Source of the DNA: Dendronalium phyllosphericum CENA369
Lineage (GTDB): Bacteria > Cyanobacteriota > Cyanobacteriia > Cyanobacteriales > Nostocaceae
Assembly (NCBI RefSeq): GCF_016056275.1
Contig: NZ_JAECZA010000234.1
Span: 1-52,964 of the forward strand
DNA: 52,964 nucleotides
Direction: 5' to 3'
Shown here: positions 36,272 to 45,376 of the stretch, piece by piece
How the letters are laid out: every line of letters begins with the position of its first letter
Position numbering within the stretch: position 1 is the stretch's first letter
Position numbers and translations under genes: made by a program
The notes under the pieces: generated by a model
Databases searched by the model: none
Seen by the model: only the letters and a program-made list of their open reading frames with translations
What the model was told of the DNA's origin: nothing

Positions 36272-37231
36272 CTAGTCCTTACCTGACGATACTATCTGAA
36301 TTCCATGTGTAGTCATCCGAGTCACAAACAATTCTAAATCTTCGTCAGGAATTGTTTCTCTCACTTTTAGTTTCACTGCTTGCGCTTGTTGTTCGGATTC
36401 AATAAGGGCAAAGACTGTGGGGCCAGAACCAGACATCATTGTTCCCAACACACTTTCTTGAGTTGCAAAGACTTCTCGTAGTTGCAAGACTTGGGGATAA
36501 GCTGGCAAGACTACACGCTCTAAATCGTTGTGCAGTTTTTGAGCAATTTCTGCTGTGTTTTTCTCAAAGATAGCTTTGACTATTCCTCCTGAATGGACGG
36601 CAGCTGCACGCGCTGCTAAATTAGCGGTGTCTCTAACATAAGAATCACTAAACTGCTGCCGATAGGTTTTATATGCCCAAGCGGTAGAAACTTCTAAGCT
36701 GCGATATTTTGCCAATACTATATATATGTTATCTAAATTCGGTAGAGGAGAAAGTTGCTCGCCTCTTCCTGTGGCGATTACTGTTCCACCTGCCACACAA
36801 AACGGCACATCTGAACCAAGATTTGCTCCTAGTTCCTCTAATTCTGACTGAGTTAGTCCCAGATTCCACAGTAAATCTATCCCTACCAAGACGGCTGCGG
36901 CATTTGTCGAACCTCCAGCCAAGCCAGCGGCTACGGGAATGTGCTTGTTGATGGTAATTTCTACACCTCCGTATTTACTAAAGGCTTCAGGAAATTGTGT
37001 TGCCATTAGTTCTGCTGCTTGGTATGCCAGATTCCTTTCATCTGTAGGTACTTCTGGGCGATCGCAGCGAACTCGGATGCTGTCATTGCCGATAGAATGT
37101 AATTCAATTCGGTCGGCAAGGTCAATACTTTGGAGTATCATGGCTAACTCATGATAACCGTCAGGGCGATCGCCGATAATTTCTAAATACAAGTTAATTT
37201 TGGCGGGGGCAGTTAAGGTGTAGGAACGCAT
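36272..37231 (-). CDS. ispE: 4-diphosphocytidyl-2-C-methyl-D-erythritol kinase
   Basis: A 319-residue GHMP kinase catalysing the ATP-dependent phosphorylation step of the MEP isoprenoid pathway. Visible motifs are the N-terminal [11 protein letters not shown], the phosphate-binding loop [15 protein letters not shown] (about residues 96-110), GSDVPFC (about 145) and the C-terminal [14 protein letters not shown] (about 262-275). Length and motifs are normal for cyanobacteria. It lies 29 bases after rsmA on the same strand, the conserved cyanobacterial arrangement. The short spacer contains TTATCAG-type repeats but no terminator. Confidence 0.95.
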   Translation of the reverse strand: MRSYTLTAPAKINLYLEIIGDRPDGYHELAMILQSIDLADRIELHSIGNDSIRVRCDRPEVPTDERNLAYQAAELMATQFPEAFSKYGGVEITINKHIPVAAGLAGGSTNAAAVLVGIDLLWNLGLTQSELEELGANLGSDVPFCVAGGTVIATGRGEQLSPLPNLDNIYIVLAKYRSLEVSTAWAYKTYRQQFSDSYVRDTANLAARAAAVHSGGIVKAIFEKNTAEIAQKLHNDLERVVLPAYPQVLQLREVFATQESVLGTMMSGSGPTVFALIESEQQAQAVKLKVRETIPDEDLELFVTRMTTHGIQIVSSGKD

Positions 37232-37260
37232 AACAGTTATCGGTTATCAGTTATCAGTCA

Positions 37261-38076
37261 TCAGTTTACTGTTAACTGATTTGCTAGTGTTACCCATTGG
37301 TCGATGCTGAGGTCTTCGGCACGGGCTTGGGGATTTATTTTTAATTGTTCCAGTAAGTGGGTCAGGCGATCGCGTTCGACGACTGGCTGTAAATTATTTC
37401 GTAACATTTTGCGTTTGGCACTAAATCCCAATTTTACTAGATTCTCTAATTGTCTGGGGTTGATTGCTGGTGTTTCTATTTGTCTTGGACGCAACCGCAC
37501 GACTGCTGAATCTACTTTTGGTGGTGGATGAAATGCACCTGCTGGAACTGTACAAATTAATTCACAATCAGCTAAATATTGTACTCGCACGCTTAATGCT
37601 CCGAAAGCTTTCGACCCTGGTTTAGCATACAATCTTTCTGCTACTTCTTTCTGCACTAAGAGCACTATTGAATCAAATGGTTCTGGATTAGGATTGGCGA
37701 TTGTGCCCAGTAGTTTTTCTATGATTGGCCCTGTGATGTTGTAGGGGATATTAGCTACTACTTTATTTTGCTTTTGAAAATTAGAAAATGCTACTAGATG
37801 AGATGGTAAATCTAAGGTGAGAAAGTCGCCTTGTAGGAGTAAAAAATTTTCATTTTTACCTGGTTGTTTTACTAGTAGTTCGCACAAATCGCGGTCTATT
37901 TCAACTGCGGTTAGAGATTGTACTAAAGGTAATAAACGACGAGTGAGGATGCCGGTTCCTGGGCCAATTTCCAGGATGCGATCGCTTGCTTGGCATTCGG
38001 CTGCCTTCACAATTGCGTCGAGTGCCTTTTCACTTTTGAGCCAATGCTGAGCAAATATCTTGCGCGGTCGTACCAT
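37261..38076 (-). CDS. rsmA: 16S rRNA (adenine1518-N6/adenine1519-N6)-dimethyltransferase
   Basis: A 271-residue KsgA/RsmA protein that dimethylates two adenines in the 3' hairpin of 16S rRNA during 30S maturation. The N-terminal PRKIFAQHWLKSEKALD, SAM motif LEIGPGTGILTRRLL (about residues 36-50), acidic VEIDRDL and the catalytic NIPYNITGPII (about 109-119) are intact, and the C-terminal helical domain (SAKRKMLRNNLQ) is present. It is the first gene of the rsmA-ispE-DUF3082 set. Confidence 0.95.
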   Translation of the reverse strand: MVRPRKIFAQHWLKSEKALDAIVKAAECQASDRILEIGPGTGILTRRLLPLVQSLTAVEIDRDLCELLVKQPGKNENFLLLQGDFLTLDLPSHLVAFSNFQKQNKVVANIPYNITGPIIEKLLGTIANPNPEPFDSIVLLVQKEVAERLYAKPGSKAFGALSVRVQYLADCELICTVPAGAFHPPPKVDSAVVRLRPRQIETPAINPRQLENLVKLGFSAKRKMLRNNLQPVVERDRLTHLLEQLKINPQARAEDLSIDQWVTLANQLTVN

Positions 38077-38393
38077 TTATTTTCCTTACTTTATCTGAGT
38101 TTCAGCGTTTCTCCGAAAATCCATTTCTTACTTTTTTCTTACTTTTACTACTCATATTTTTAGGATTTTTGCCTAGTAAATTATTGACTTTTAATAGTTT
38201 TTATGATATCGATTTTCTTGCCAGCGGGTCGATAAACCTGTAAATCAAAAACAGGGCGTGATACCAAGTACTGCTTTGCAGTCAGCAAAGTTTTGGTTAA
38301 ATCTGCAAAAAATTGGTAACTAAACACTGTCTTTAAACAAGAATAATATCTAGATTTATGTAATTACAATATTTTGAATTCCGAATTCCGAAT
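38077..38393. other. Intergenic region between broken toxin gene and rsmA
   Basis: About 320 bases. No coding region is visible. GAATTCC is repeated near 38375-38390. The promoter of the rsmA-ispE operon is expected at the left side. Confidence 0.4.
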
Positions 38394-38645
38394 TTAATAA
38401 TCTTTATGGCGAGCAACTTTGGTTACTGTTATTAGCGAAACTTATTTCTGAATTCGATAAACAAGACGATAATTATTGAGAGTAAGCACATATAAATTCT
38501 TCCCAGCTTCTATATTTCTTGCTTCTTCTAAAAGCGGGTTTAATGTTAATTTTTCTAATTTCATAACGAGTTGCTGCTGCACTTCCGGATTGAGTTTTTC
38601 AATTTGCCGTGCAGCTGTAGATACAAGTTGTAATTGATAGCTCAC
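38394..38645 (-). pseudogene. RelE/ParE-family toxin broken by a premature in-frame stop
   Basis: The open part encodes 67 residues ending YRLVYRIQK, where a RelE-type toxin normally continues with two more strands. Reading on in the same frame past the TAA at 38442-38444 gives VSLITVTKVARHKDY and then a stop at 38394-38396. That is exactly the missing C-terminus, and total length would be 83 residues, the family norm. One codon change (for example GAA to TAA) therefore explains the truncation. The lost tail carries catalytic or RNA-contact residues (Arg-His), so the toxin is probably inactive. The GTG start overlaps the antitoxin stop by four bases. Confidence 0.85.
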
Positions 38646-38911
38646 TGTCCTAATTCCTTTTTCAGGTCTTCTAGAGATATAGTATTGACTTGTGCTGCTT
38701 CCTCTAATGCTACATCAGCATCTCGGATATCTACTCGATCGCGCTTTTCTTCAATTAACTGATGCAACTGTTCCATTGAGGTAATCTCAATTCCTGGTTC
38801 CTCTATCAGCTTACTGGTTAAAGCATAAAAAGCCTCTTGGTCATCTCGGTGTGACAGTACATAGGCTCTTAATTCTTGCTTAGTCATCGCTTGAAAATTT
38901 GGTTTATTCAT
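38642..38911 (-). CDS. Antitoxin with DUF6887-like N-terminus
   Basis: An 89-residue protein overlapping the broken toxin gene. The first 35 residues (NFQAMTKQELRAYVLSHRDD, then QEAFYAL) match the small DUF6887 cyanobacterial family. The last 30 (VALEEAAQVNTISLEDLKKE) match the toxin-wrapping tail of RelB-type antitoxins. It therefore looks like a fused antitoxin. With its toxin inactivated it may now act only as a repressor or be drifting, although its own frame is intact. Confidence 0.75.
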   Translation of the reverse strand: MNKPNFQAMTKQELRAYVLSHRDDQEAFYALTSKLIEEPGIEITSMEQLHQLIEEKRDRVDIRDADVALEEAAQVNTISLEDLKKELGQ

Positions 38912-39341
38912 AAGTACCTCACGCTATTGTTTGGTAAGATTTCTAATTGAATTTCGTCTCCAGCCATTATATAAACACGGTTGGTTGTCTCATCTATTCT
39001 CAGAGCAGTACATATTGGTTAATTGATAGCAGACCCGAAAAAGTTCTTTTGACTGGTCTGCTGTTTGCTCTTGCATAACTCTGATTTGACACTACTACCA
39101 CCTTACGGAGAATTGAAGCGATCGCTCATAATTTGATTGTAGACATCAATATATATTTGCATGACAGACACTTTGACACCAGTTACTATCCTACAGGTTC
39201 TCTGTTCGCGTTAGCGGCGACCTTAGCAGAAGGAGTACAAGTCAGGAAACTCTCTTATTCTGTATGTAAAAAAATTACTTGCCCTACCAGCAGTAAATTT
39301 GGCACAATAAACCCAAATCCCCCACTGCCAAGTCAAAAACC
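38912..39341. other. Intergenic region upstream of the kinase-SUMF1 gene
   Basis: About 430 bases between divergent genes. An 87-codon open frame at 39133-39396 overlaps the kinase start and has no credible features, so I do not call it. The sequence TCGCGTTAGCGGCG near 39208 resembles part of the GC-rich dispersed repeats. Confidence 0.45.
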
Positions 39342-41243
39342 ATGCCTACGACTGGTACAGTCCTCCGCAATCGCTATAAAATCATCAAAATCTTAGGAAG
39401 TGGCGGATTTGGCGACACCTACCTCGCAGAAGACTTAGACTTACCCAACCATCCCAAGTGTGTAGTCAAACATCTCAAACCCAACTCCAACCCAACAGTA
39501 TTACAAATCGTTAGAAGATTATTTGATAGCGAAGCCCAAGTTTTATATCGCTTAAGCAATGATAGCGACCAGATACCGCGACTATTTGCCCACTTTGAAG
39601 AACAAAGCGAATTTTATTTAGTCCAAGAATTTATAGATGGCAAAGACTTAGGCCATGAAATTAGTTCTGGTAAGCGATTAACCGAAAAAGAAGTCACTAA
39701 ACTACTACAAGAAATTTTGGAAGTCTTAGCAGTAGTTCACAAAAAGAATATCATCCACCGCGATATTAAAACCCAGAACATCATGCGTCGCCGTCAAGAT
39801 AGCAAAATAGTGCTGATTGATTTTGGCGCAGTCAAAGAAGTTAACACGCTGATGGTGAACGCTCAAGGACAAACTAGTGTTAGCGTTACCATTGGTACGG
39901 CTGGTTATATGCCCAGCGAACAAGCAGCCGGACAACCCAAATTATGCAGCGATGTTTACGCGGTGGGAATGTTGGGAATTTATGCCTTGACAGGTTTACA
40001 ACCCCACGAACTACCAAAAGACCCCACCAACGGCGAAATAATTTGGCGCAATTGGGCAAATGTCAGCGAGAAGTTGGCACAGGTGCTGAGTAAGATGGTG
40101 AGTTATCACTTTCGAGATAGATACCCTTCAGCAGTGGAGGCGTTGCAAGCACTGACACCACCACAGAAACAAGCACCACGACCAGCACCAACGCCAACGT
40201 CGACACCAAATTTCCCAAGACGGCGGGTAATTCAAACTGTGGCGTTGATAGCGGCTGGATTTGGTTTGGCTATTGTGGGAGAACGTTTCTTATTTCGCCC
40301 TGATACGAGAGGAGGTACTATAGATGACACTACAACTACAATACCACCAGAAACAGAAACCCAGTCTTCACCTTCAAAAAGTTCAACTTCTTCACAACAA
40401 TTACAAACCTTTCAATTTGAAACGGTGACGGTGAATGCACAGGGAAGTATCACCAACCGCCGTAACCATCAAGCAAATTACCTTGTTGAAGACTTGGGAA
40501 ATAGTGTCACCTTGGAAATGGTGCAGATACCAGGAGGAACTTTTACAATGGGTTCACCAGCTGTGGAGGAGAAACGAAACTCAGATGAAGGGCCACAACA
40601 TCAAGTAAAAGTTCCTGGGTTCTTCATGGGTAAATATGAAGTCACCCAGGCACAGTACCAAGCAATTATGGGTAATAATCCCTCTGGTTTCAAGGGGGAG
40701 AAACGACCTGTAGAAAATGTGAGTTGGAATGATGCTGTAGAATTCTGTAAACGCTTAAGCCAGAAAACAGGACGCACCTATCGACTACCCAGCGAAGCAG
40801 AATGGGAATATGCTTGTCGTGCTAGGACGACTACGCCGTTTTATTTTGGTGAAACTATTACTACTGATTTAGCAAACTATCGAGGAACAGATTATCCTGT
40901 AGTAGGTACAAGCTACTTAGGTAATTACGGTAAGGGGCCAAAAGGTCAATATCGTGGGGAGACAACTCCTGTAGGCAATTTTCCCCCCAACGCCTTTGGA
41001 CTATACGATATGCATGGCAATGTTCATGAGTGGTGTCAAGATTACTGGCATGAGAATTACAATAGCGCACCCATAGATGGCAACGCATGGCTTAATGATA
41101 GTGATATTCAAGCTCGTCGAGTGCTGCGTGGTGGTTATTGGCAGGACATCCCAGTCTTCTGTCGCAGTGCAGACCGTTTCACGCACGAAGCCGATGTCAA
41201 TAATCTCGGCATCGGTTTTCGCGTCGTTTTAGTTTCCGCGTGA
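39342..41243 (+). CDS. Serine/threonine kinase fused to a SUMF1 (FGE-like) domain
   Basis: A 633-residue protein. The N-terminal Hanks-type kinase (about 12-270) has P-loop GSGGFGDTY, Lys in CVVKHLK, catalytic HRDIKTQN (about 139), DFG (about 161) and GTAGYMPSEQ. A Pro-rich linker, one membrane helix (about 296-317) and a Ser/Thr-rich segment lead to a SUMF1 domain (about 390-632; MVQIPGGTFTMGSP, RLPSEAEWEYACR, GNVHEWCQDYW, VLRGGYW, GIGFRVVL). The Cys pair used by true formylglycine-generating enzymes is not evident, so this domain is probably a binding module, as in Pkn1-type proteins. The kinase would be cytosolic and the SUMF1 domain periplasmic or lumenal. Confidence 0.92.
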   Translation: MPTTGTVLRNRYKIIKILGSGGFGDTYLAEDLDLPNHPKCVVKHLKPNSNPTVLQIVRRLFDSEAQVLYRLSNDSDQIPRLFAHFEEQSEFYLVQEFIDGKDLGHEISSGKRLTEKEVTKLLQEILEVLAVVHKKNIIHRDIKTQNIMRRRQDSKIVLIDFGAVKEVNTLMVNAQGQTSVSVTIGTAGYMPSEQAAGQPKLCSDVYAVGMLGIYALTGLQPHELPKDPTNGEIIWRNWANVSEKLAQVLSKMVSYHFRDRYPSAVEALQALTPPQKQAPRPAPTPTSTPNFPRRRVIQTVALIAAGFGLAIVGERFLFRPDTRGGTIDDTTTTIPPETETQSSPSKSSTSSQQLQTFQFETVTVNAQGSITNRRNHQANYLVEDLGNSVTLEMVQIPGGTFTMGSPAVEEKRNSDEGPQHQVKVPGFFMGKYEVTQAQYQAIMGNNPSGFKGEKRPVENVSWNDAVEFCKRLSQKTGRTYRLPSEAEWEYACRARTTTPFYFGETITTDLANYRGTDYPVVGTSYLGNYGKGPKGQYRGETTPVGNFPPNAFGLYDMHGNVHEWCQDYWHENYNSAPIDGNAWLNDSDIQARRVLRGGYWQDIPVFCRSADRFTHEADVNNLGIGFRVVLVSA

Positions 41244-41736
41244 GCGCTCCCAAAAGTCAGAACTGATAGATGGGCATTTATCGGGCGTACATTAGGGAGT
41301 CCAGACCTGTTCCAGCGAGTAAAGCGACAACCTCCAAATATCAAATTGAGTCGTGTAGCTTGATAGGTTGCAAAGCCGAACAGTTATTCGACTTAAGCAA
41401 AGTTGTTCTCACCTCACTTCAATCACAACTATTCAAGCAGTTGTAGCAAATACAAGTTCATTTATAAGTAATGTTTAAGTCATTGTATAAAATGTATAAG
41501 TAGTTATAGCAATTGTGGAAGTATTTATAACAAATGCGAGTTTATTTATAAGTAATGCTTAAGTCATTGTATGAAATGTATAAGCAGTTATAGCAATTGT
41601 GAAAGCGTTTATAACAAACACAAGTTCATTTATGGACTTAGAAGAGACATTGCGATAATAGATTGAGATCGATAATGTTTTGAACTGAAGGTAAGGTGAT
41701 TATGGCGATCGCACCAGACAATGATGTTAGGTTTCA
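41244..41736. other. Intergenic region with tandem repeat
   Basis: About 490 bases between convergent genes. The right half is occupied by an AT-rich 84-bp tandem repeat (41448-41636). I see no gene or RNA in the remainder. Confidence 0.6.
41448..41636. repeat. 84-bp imperfect tandem repeat, about 2.3 units
   Basis: Units begin around ACAAGTTCATTTATAAGTAA (41452), ACAAATGCGAGTTTATTTAT (41530) and ACAAACACAAGTTCATTTAT (41614). Anchoring on TTTATAAGTA or TTTATGG gives positions 41461, 41545 and 41629, a constant 84-base period. Copies differ at about one position in ten. Shorter TATAA-centred sub-repeats are visible within each unit. Confidence 0.85.
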
Positions 41737-42369
41737 CTACGTTCCACGCAAAAAGTTCCTTAACCACCTAATCGCCTCACTTGTTGTTTGCTCGTTGGCA
41801 ATTTGCAGGCATTGCTGCACAATTTCTCTGACGTTAGGAAAATAGCTACTTTCTGTAATTACGTAATTTTCACCCTGTAACCTATAAACGAATAGCTGCT
41901 TATTCTTGAGAAGCCAAACCTCTGGCACTTTATAAGGGAGATAGTCATTAATATCGGTGTAACTAGTAACATCTACCTCAATTACTAAATCGGGTGGAGG
42001 ATCGTTTTGCCAGTCGATACGGCTCTTACCTACTACGGCTCTCCAGTTTTCAATATAAAAGCAAAAGTCAGGCTCAATGCCGCTGACTTCTGGTAAGCTC
42101 ATGGTGATGGGTGTAAATGAATCGTATCTTTGCTCTAAACAATCCAGCAAAACCTTAGCAATATCTGCCAACAAGCTTGCATCTCTGCCATGCTCTGGTA
42201 GTGGTGCCATTAGGAAAATCTCTCCAGGTCGATATTTAATGCGAGGTAAGGTGCGATCGCCTAGTTGCTGACTCAGTACTTGATAGTCTTGCCAAGATCC
42301 CAACATCCTGACAACTGTGCCAGGTTGCAACTCGATTTTTTCGGGTGTAATTACAGTATGCATATTCAT
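41737..42369 (-). CDS. Uma2 family (DUF820) endonuclease-like protein
   Basis: A 210-residue Uma2 protein with a PD-(D/E)XK-like core: PRIKYRPGEIFLMAP (about residues 41-55), GIEPDFCFYI (about 94-103), PPDLVIEVDVTS (about 123-134) with acidic and Glu metal ligands, and KVPEVWLLKNKQLFVYRL (about 147-164). The family is hugely expanded in cyanobacteria and its biological role is unresolved. It is monocistronic, with the dispersed 18-mer repeat about 60 bases upstream. A second, divergent family member is at 50551-51156. Confidence 0.87.
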   Translation of the reverse strand: MNMHTVITPEKIELQPGTVVRMLGSWQDYQVLSQQLGDRTLPRIKYRPGEIFLMAPLPEHGRDASLLADIAKVLLDCLEQRYDSFTPITMSLPEVSGIEPDFCFYIENWRAVVGKSRIDWQNDPPPDLVIEVDVTSYTDINDYLPYKVPEVWLLKNKQLFVYRLQGENYVITESSYFPNVREIVQQCLQIANEQTTSEAIRWLRNFLRGT

Positions 42370-42427
42370 TTACCTTGAGAAACTTCGACTACACCAAAAC
42401 TGTTGGCTATAAAGTAACTGGGTTTTT

Positions 42428-42445
42428 ACTCAGCACTTTGCTATA
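42428..42445 (-). repeat. Dispersed 18-mer repeat (TATAGCAAAGTGCTGAGT)
   Basis: Third copy of the core found at 8864-8881 and 19809-19826. Here it lies upstream of the Uma2 gene. Confidence 0.75.
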
Positions 42446-42598
42446 AACACAATATCTTGTACGCTTGGATAAGTGCGATCGCAAATCTGAGGAACAAAAC
42501 CCAAATTCAACACATTTTAATTGTGACATGAAGCCTAGAGACAAATAGATTACTAGGATTTGTTTTAAACTTGCAAATAGTTTGGGAATAACTTGATA

Positions 42599-45232
42599 TT
42601 ATTGGCAAGTTTTTTGTTGATTGATAGGAATTTCAATTACAAATTCTGCTCCTTGTCCGGGTGTGGAGTGACAAGTTAATTTTCCACAATGTTTGTCTAC
42701 CACAATTTGGTAACTGATAGATAACCCCAGTCCCGTACCTTTACCCACCTCTTTAGTAGTAAAGAAAGGATCAAAGAGTTTTGAGAATATTTCTTGAGGA
42801 ATACCCATACCATTATCTGATATCCGGATTGCTATTCGTTGATTATTGATAAGTTCAGTACGAATATGAATTGTGGGATTGTCAGTTATTTTTCTATTAA
42901 CTACTGATTCGTCCAAAGCATCAATAGCATTACTGAGAAGATTCATAAACACTTGGTTTAGTTGCCCAGCATAGCACTCTATAAGAGGAAGTTTGCCATA
43001 TTCTTTAATCACTGTAATTTCTGGATGATTTGGTTTGGCTTTGAGGCGATTGTGTAGAATCATTAGAGTACTATCAATACCTTCATGAATATCTACTTGT
43101 TTGAATTCAGCTTCATCAAGGCGAGAGAAATTCCTTAGCGATAGAACAATTTCCCGAATGCGCTGGGTTCCTACGCGCATAGACTGGAGGAGTTTCATTA
43201 AGTCTTCTTTAAGAAAATCAAGTTCGATCGCAGCAATTTCTGCTTGAATTTCTGCTGGAGGATAAGGAAAGTGTAGTTGATAAAGTCCTAGTAGTTTCAA
43301 CAAATCTTGGGCGTATTCACTGGCAGGAATCAGATTACCATGAATGAAGTTAATCGGGTTGTTAATTTCATGAGCAACACCTGCAACCATATTACCGAGC
43401 GAAGACATTTTCTCACTTTGGATTAGTTGAGTTTGAGTGCGTTGTAGTTCAGTTAAAGTATTTTCTAAGTCTTCCGTTTGTTGTTGCAAACGCAATTCTG
43501 CTTGTTTGCGTTCGGTCATATCAGTTGACACACCAAGAATTTGCTTAACCTTGCCATCATGAGTGCGGCTGAATGGTGTCTCCCTAGTATAAAGCCAGCA
43601 CCATTCACCATTACCTCGCCTGATGCGATATTCATACTCACAAATTTCGCCATCTTTAGCAGCAAGCAATCTTTGCAACTGAGTTGCTATTTTCTCCTGC
43701 TCCTCTGGATGAGTAATAGTCGGAATCAGTTTGTCTCCCATCTGTTGAATTTCTTCAATAGAATAGCCAAGAAGAGTAATAATTTCTTGATTGGCGTAAA
43801 CATTGCGCTGTTCTTCTAGGTCGAAAATATAGAGAATATTAGGAGAAGAATCGGCGATGCGTTGAATGAAATGCTGACTTTCTTGGAGTGCTTGCTCTGC
43901 CTTTTTGCGGGCTGTAATATTCAATTTTGCTCCCACCAGTTGATAAATTCGACCTTCGCTATTTTTCAAAGGATTAATTGTAGTCAAACACCAAGTTTCT
44001 TCACCATCAAAAGTCAGATGTTCCTCATAATTCACCCTAGTACCAGCTTCTACACAGCTTTTGTATCGCTGACGTACTAATGCACCATTAATAGGGCCAT
44101 GTAAATCTTCTGGAGTTTTACCTACAATTTGGGCATGATTGATTCCGATGATTTTTTCTGCTGATGAGTTGCAACCGGCAAAGCGAAAGTCCCCATTTTC
44201 TAAAACATCGACCACAAATACTAAGTGTGGAATACCATCATAAATAGTGCGGAGGAATTGCTCTTGTTCTTGAAATTGTTGTTGTGCTATTTCGCGATCG
44301 CGCTTTGCAGCTTGTTGTTCGGTAATATCAGATATGTAACCATACCAAAGAATTTTGCCTTTTGGTTGAGGCTCTGGCCGAGAAACTGTTTTCACTAATT
44401 TCTGTTCGCCAAAGGGAGTTGTAATTCGCCACTCATATTCAAAGTTTTGTAGAGTTTGGGCAGAAACAGCAATAGCTTGTTGAATATTTGGGATATCTTC
44501 CGGGTGAATATGGGCAAATACTACAGATGCATCTTCTGTTATCTGTTTCGGTTCTAGTCCTAAAACATTTCGACATCCAGAAGAAGCATAAGCAAAGGAC
44601 ATTGTACCATCAGGCTGAAGATGAAATTCATAAAGCATCCCTGGCACATTATCTGCCAGTCGCTTCAACCGTGCTTCACTCTGACGCAGCGCTGCTGTGC
44701 GTTCCTCAACTCTCGCTTCTAACTCCTCATTCAGTTGCTTGAGTTCTGCTTCTGTCTGTTTGCGATCGGTAATTTCTTCTGTAAATATAATGATGCCGCC
44801 TACTTCACCAGAGTCTTCGTACCAAGGATGTATCTCCCACTTCACCCAATTGATTGTTCCGTCTGCACAAGGGAAGACATCTTCTTCACATTTCTCAACA
44901 GATCCTGCCAAACAACGTTGATGGATTTTCCGCAAATATTCTGGAATCTCTGGGAAAACTTCATAACAAGAGCGACCAATAATTTCCTCATCAACTAAGC
45001 CGTAATTTTCTCTCCAGCGGCGACTCGCCAGTAAATAGCACATCTGTCGGTCAAAGATAGCGATCGCAGCAGGCGTGTATTCTATGAATAAAGCCATCTG
45101 CTTTTGGCTAAATTTTGGAGTGCTAGAGGACTTAACCTGCTCCAAACGAGCTATTACCTGACGCAGTTCTATTAGCTCTTGTTGAAGAGATTCATACGTA
45201 TTTTTATCTACAGTAATCAGATTAGGAGCCAT
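42599..45232 (-). CDS. Multi-PAS sensor histidine kinase
   Basis: An 877-residue soluble kinase. It has an N-terminal coiled coil, then four PAS/PAC units at about residues 45-155, 190-310, 325-440 and 455-580 (each ending in a PAC-like ITDRKQTEAEL, ISDITEQQ, NITARKKAEQ or STDMTERKQAE), a coiled coil, the H box NMVAGVAHEINNPINFI (about 610-626), N box LLSNAIDAL, G1 DNGMGI and G2 GKGTGLGLSISYQIV. No receiver domain and no membrane helix are present. The likely inputs are small ligands or redox cofactors bound by PAS domains. No response regulator is adjacent, so it is an orphan kinase. Confidence 0.92.
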   Translation of the reverse strand: MAPNLITVDKNTYESLQQELIELRQVIARLEQVKSSSTPKFSQKQMALFIEYTPAAIAIFDRQMCYLLASRRWRENYGLVDEEIIGRSCYEVFPEIPEYLRKIHQRCLAGSVEKCEEDVFPCADGTINWVKWEIHPWYEDSGEVGGIIIFTEEITDRKQTEAELKQLNEELEARVEERTAALRQSEARLKRLADNVPGMLYEFHLQPDGTMSFAYASSGCRNVLGLEPKQITEDASVVFAHIHPEDIPNIQQAIAVSAQTLQNFEYEWRITTPFGEQKLVKTVSRPEPQPKGKILWYGYISDITEQQAAKRDREIAQQQFQEQEQFLRTIYDGIPHLVFVVDVLENGDFRFAGCNSSAEKIIGINHAQIVGKTPEDLHGPINGALVRQRYKSCVEAGTRVNYEEHLTFDGEETWCLTTINPLKNSEGRIYQLVGAKLNITARKKAEQALQESQHFIQRIADSSPNILYIFDLEEQRNVYANQEIITLLGYSIEEIQQMGDKLIPTITHPEEQEKIATQLQRLLAAKDGEICEYEYRIRRGNGEWCWLYTRETPFSRTHDGKVKQILGVSTDMTERKQAELRLQQQTEDLENTLTELQRTQTQLIQSEKMSSLGNMVAGVAHEINNPINFIHGNLIPASEYAQDLLKLLGLYQLHFPYPPAEIQAEIAAIELDFLKEDLMKLLQSMRVGTQRIREIVLSLRNFSRLDEAEFKQVDIHEGIDSTLMILHNRLKAKPNHPEITVIKEYGKLPLIECYAGQLNQVFMNLLSNAIDALDESVVNRKITDNPTIHIRTELINNQRIAIRISDNGMGIPQEIFSKLFDPFFTTKEVGKGTGLGLSISYQIVVDKHCGKLTCHSTPGQGAEFVIEIPINQQKTCQ

Positions 45233-45376
45233 ACTTCGGGCATTTACTAGCTAAAGTGTCTGAAGTTGAGTTCAGTATTTATCTTGCCCAATCTTAAACC
45301 TACCAAATCAATATTTTATGATAAATTCCGTATAAAGCCTTAAATTCATGAGTTTTTAAACAATTCAGGAATCTTT

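Noticed and set aside
39133-39396. 87-codon open frame overlapping the kinase start
   Set aside because: It overlaps the clear kinase N-terminus in another frame and has no domain-like sequence.
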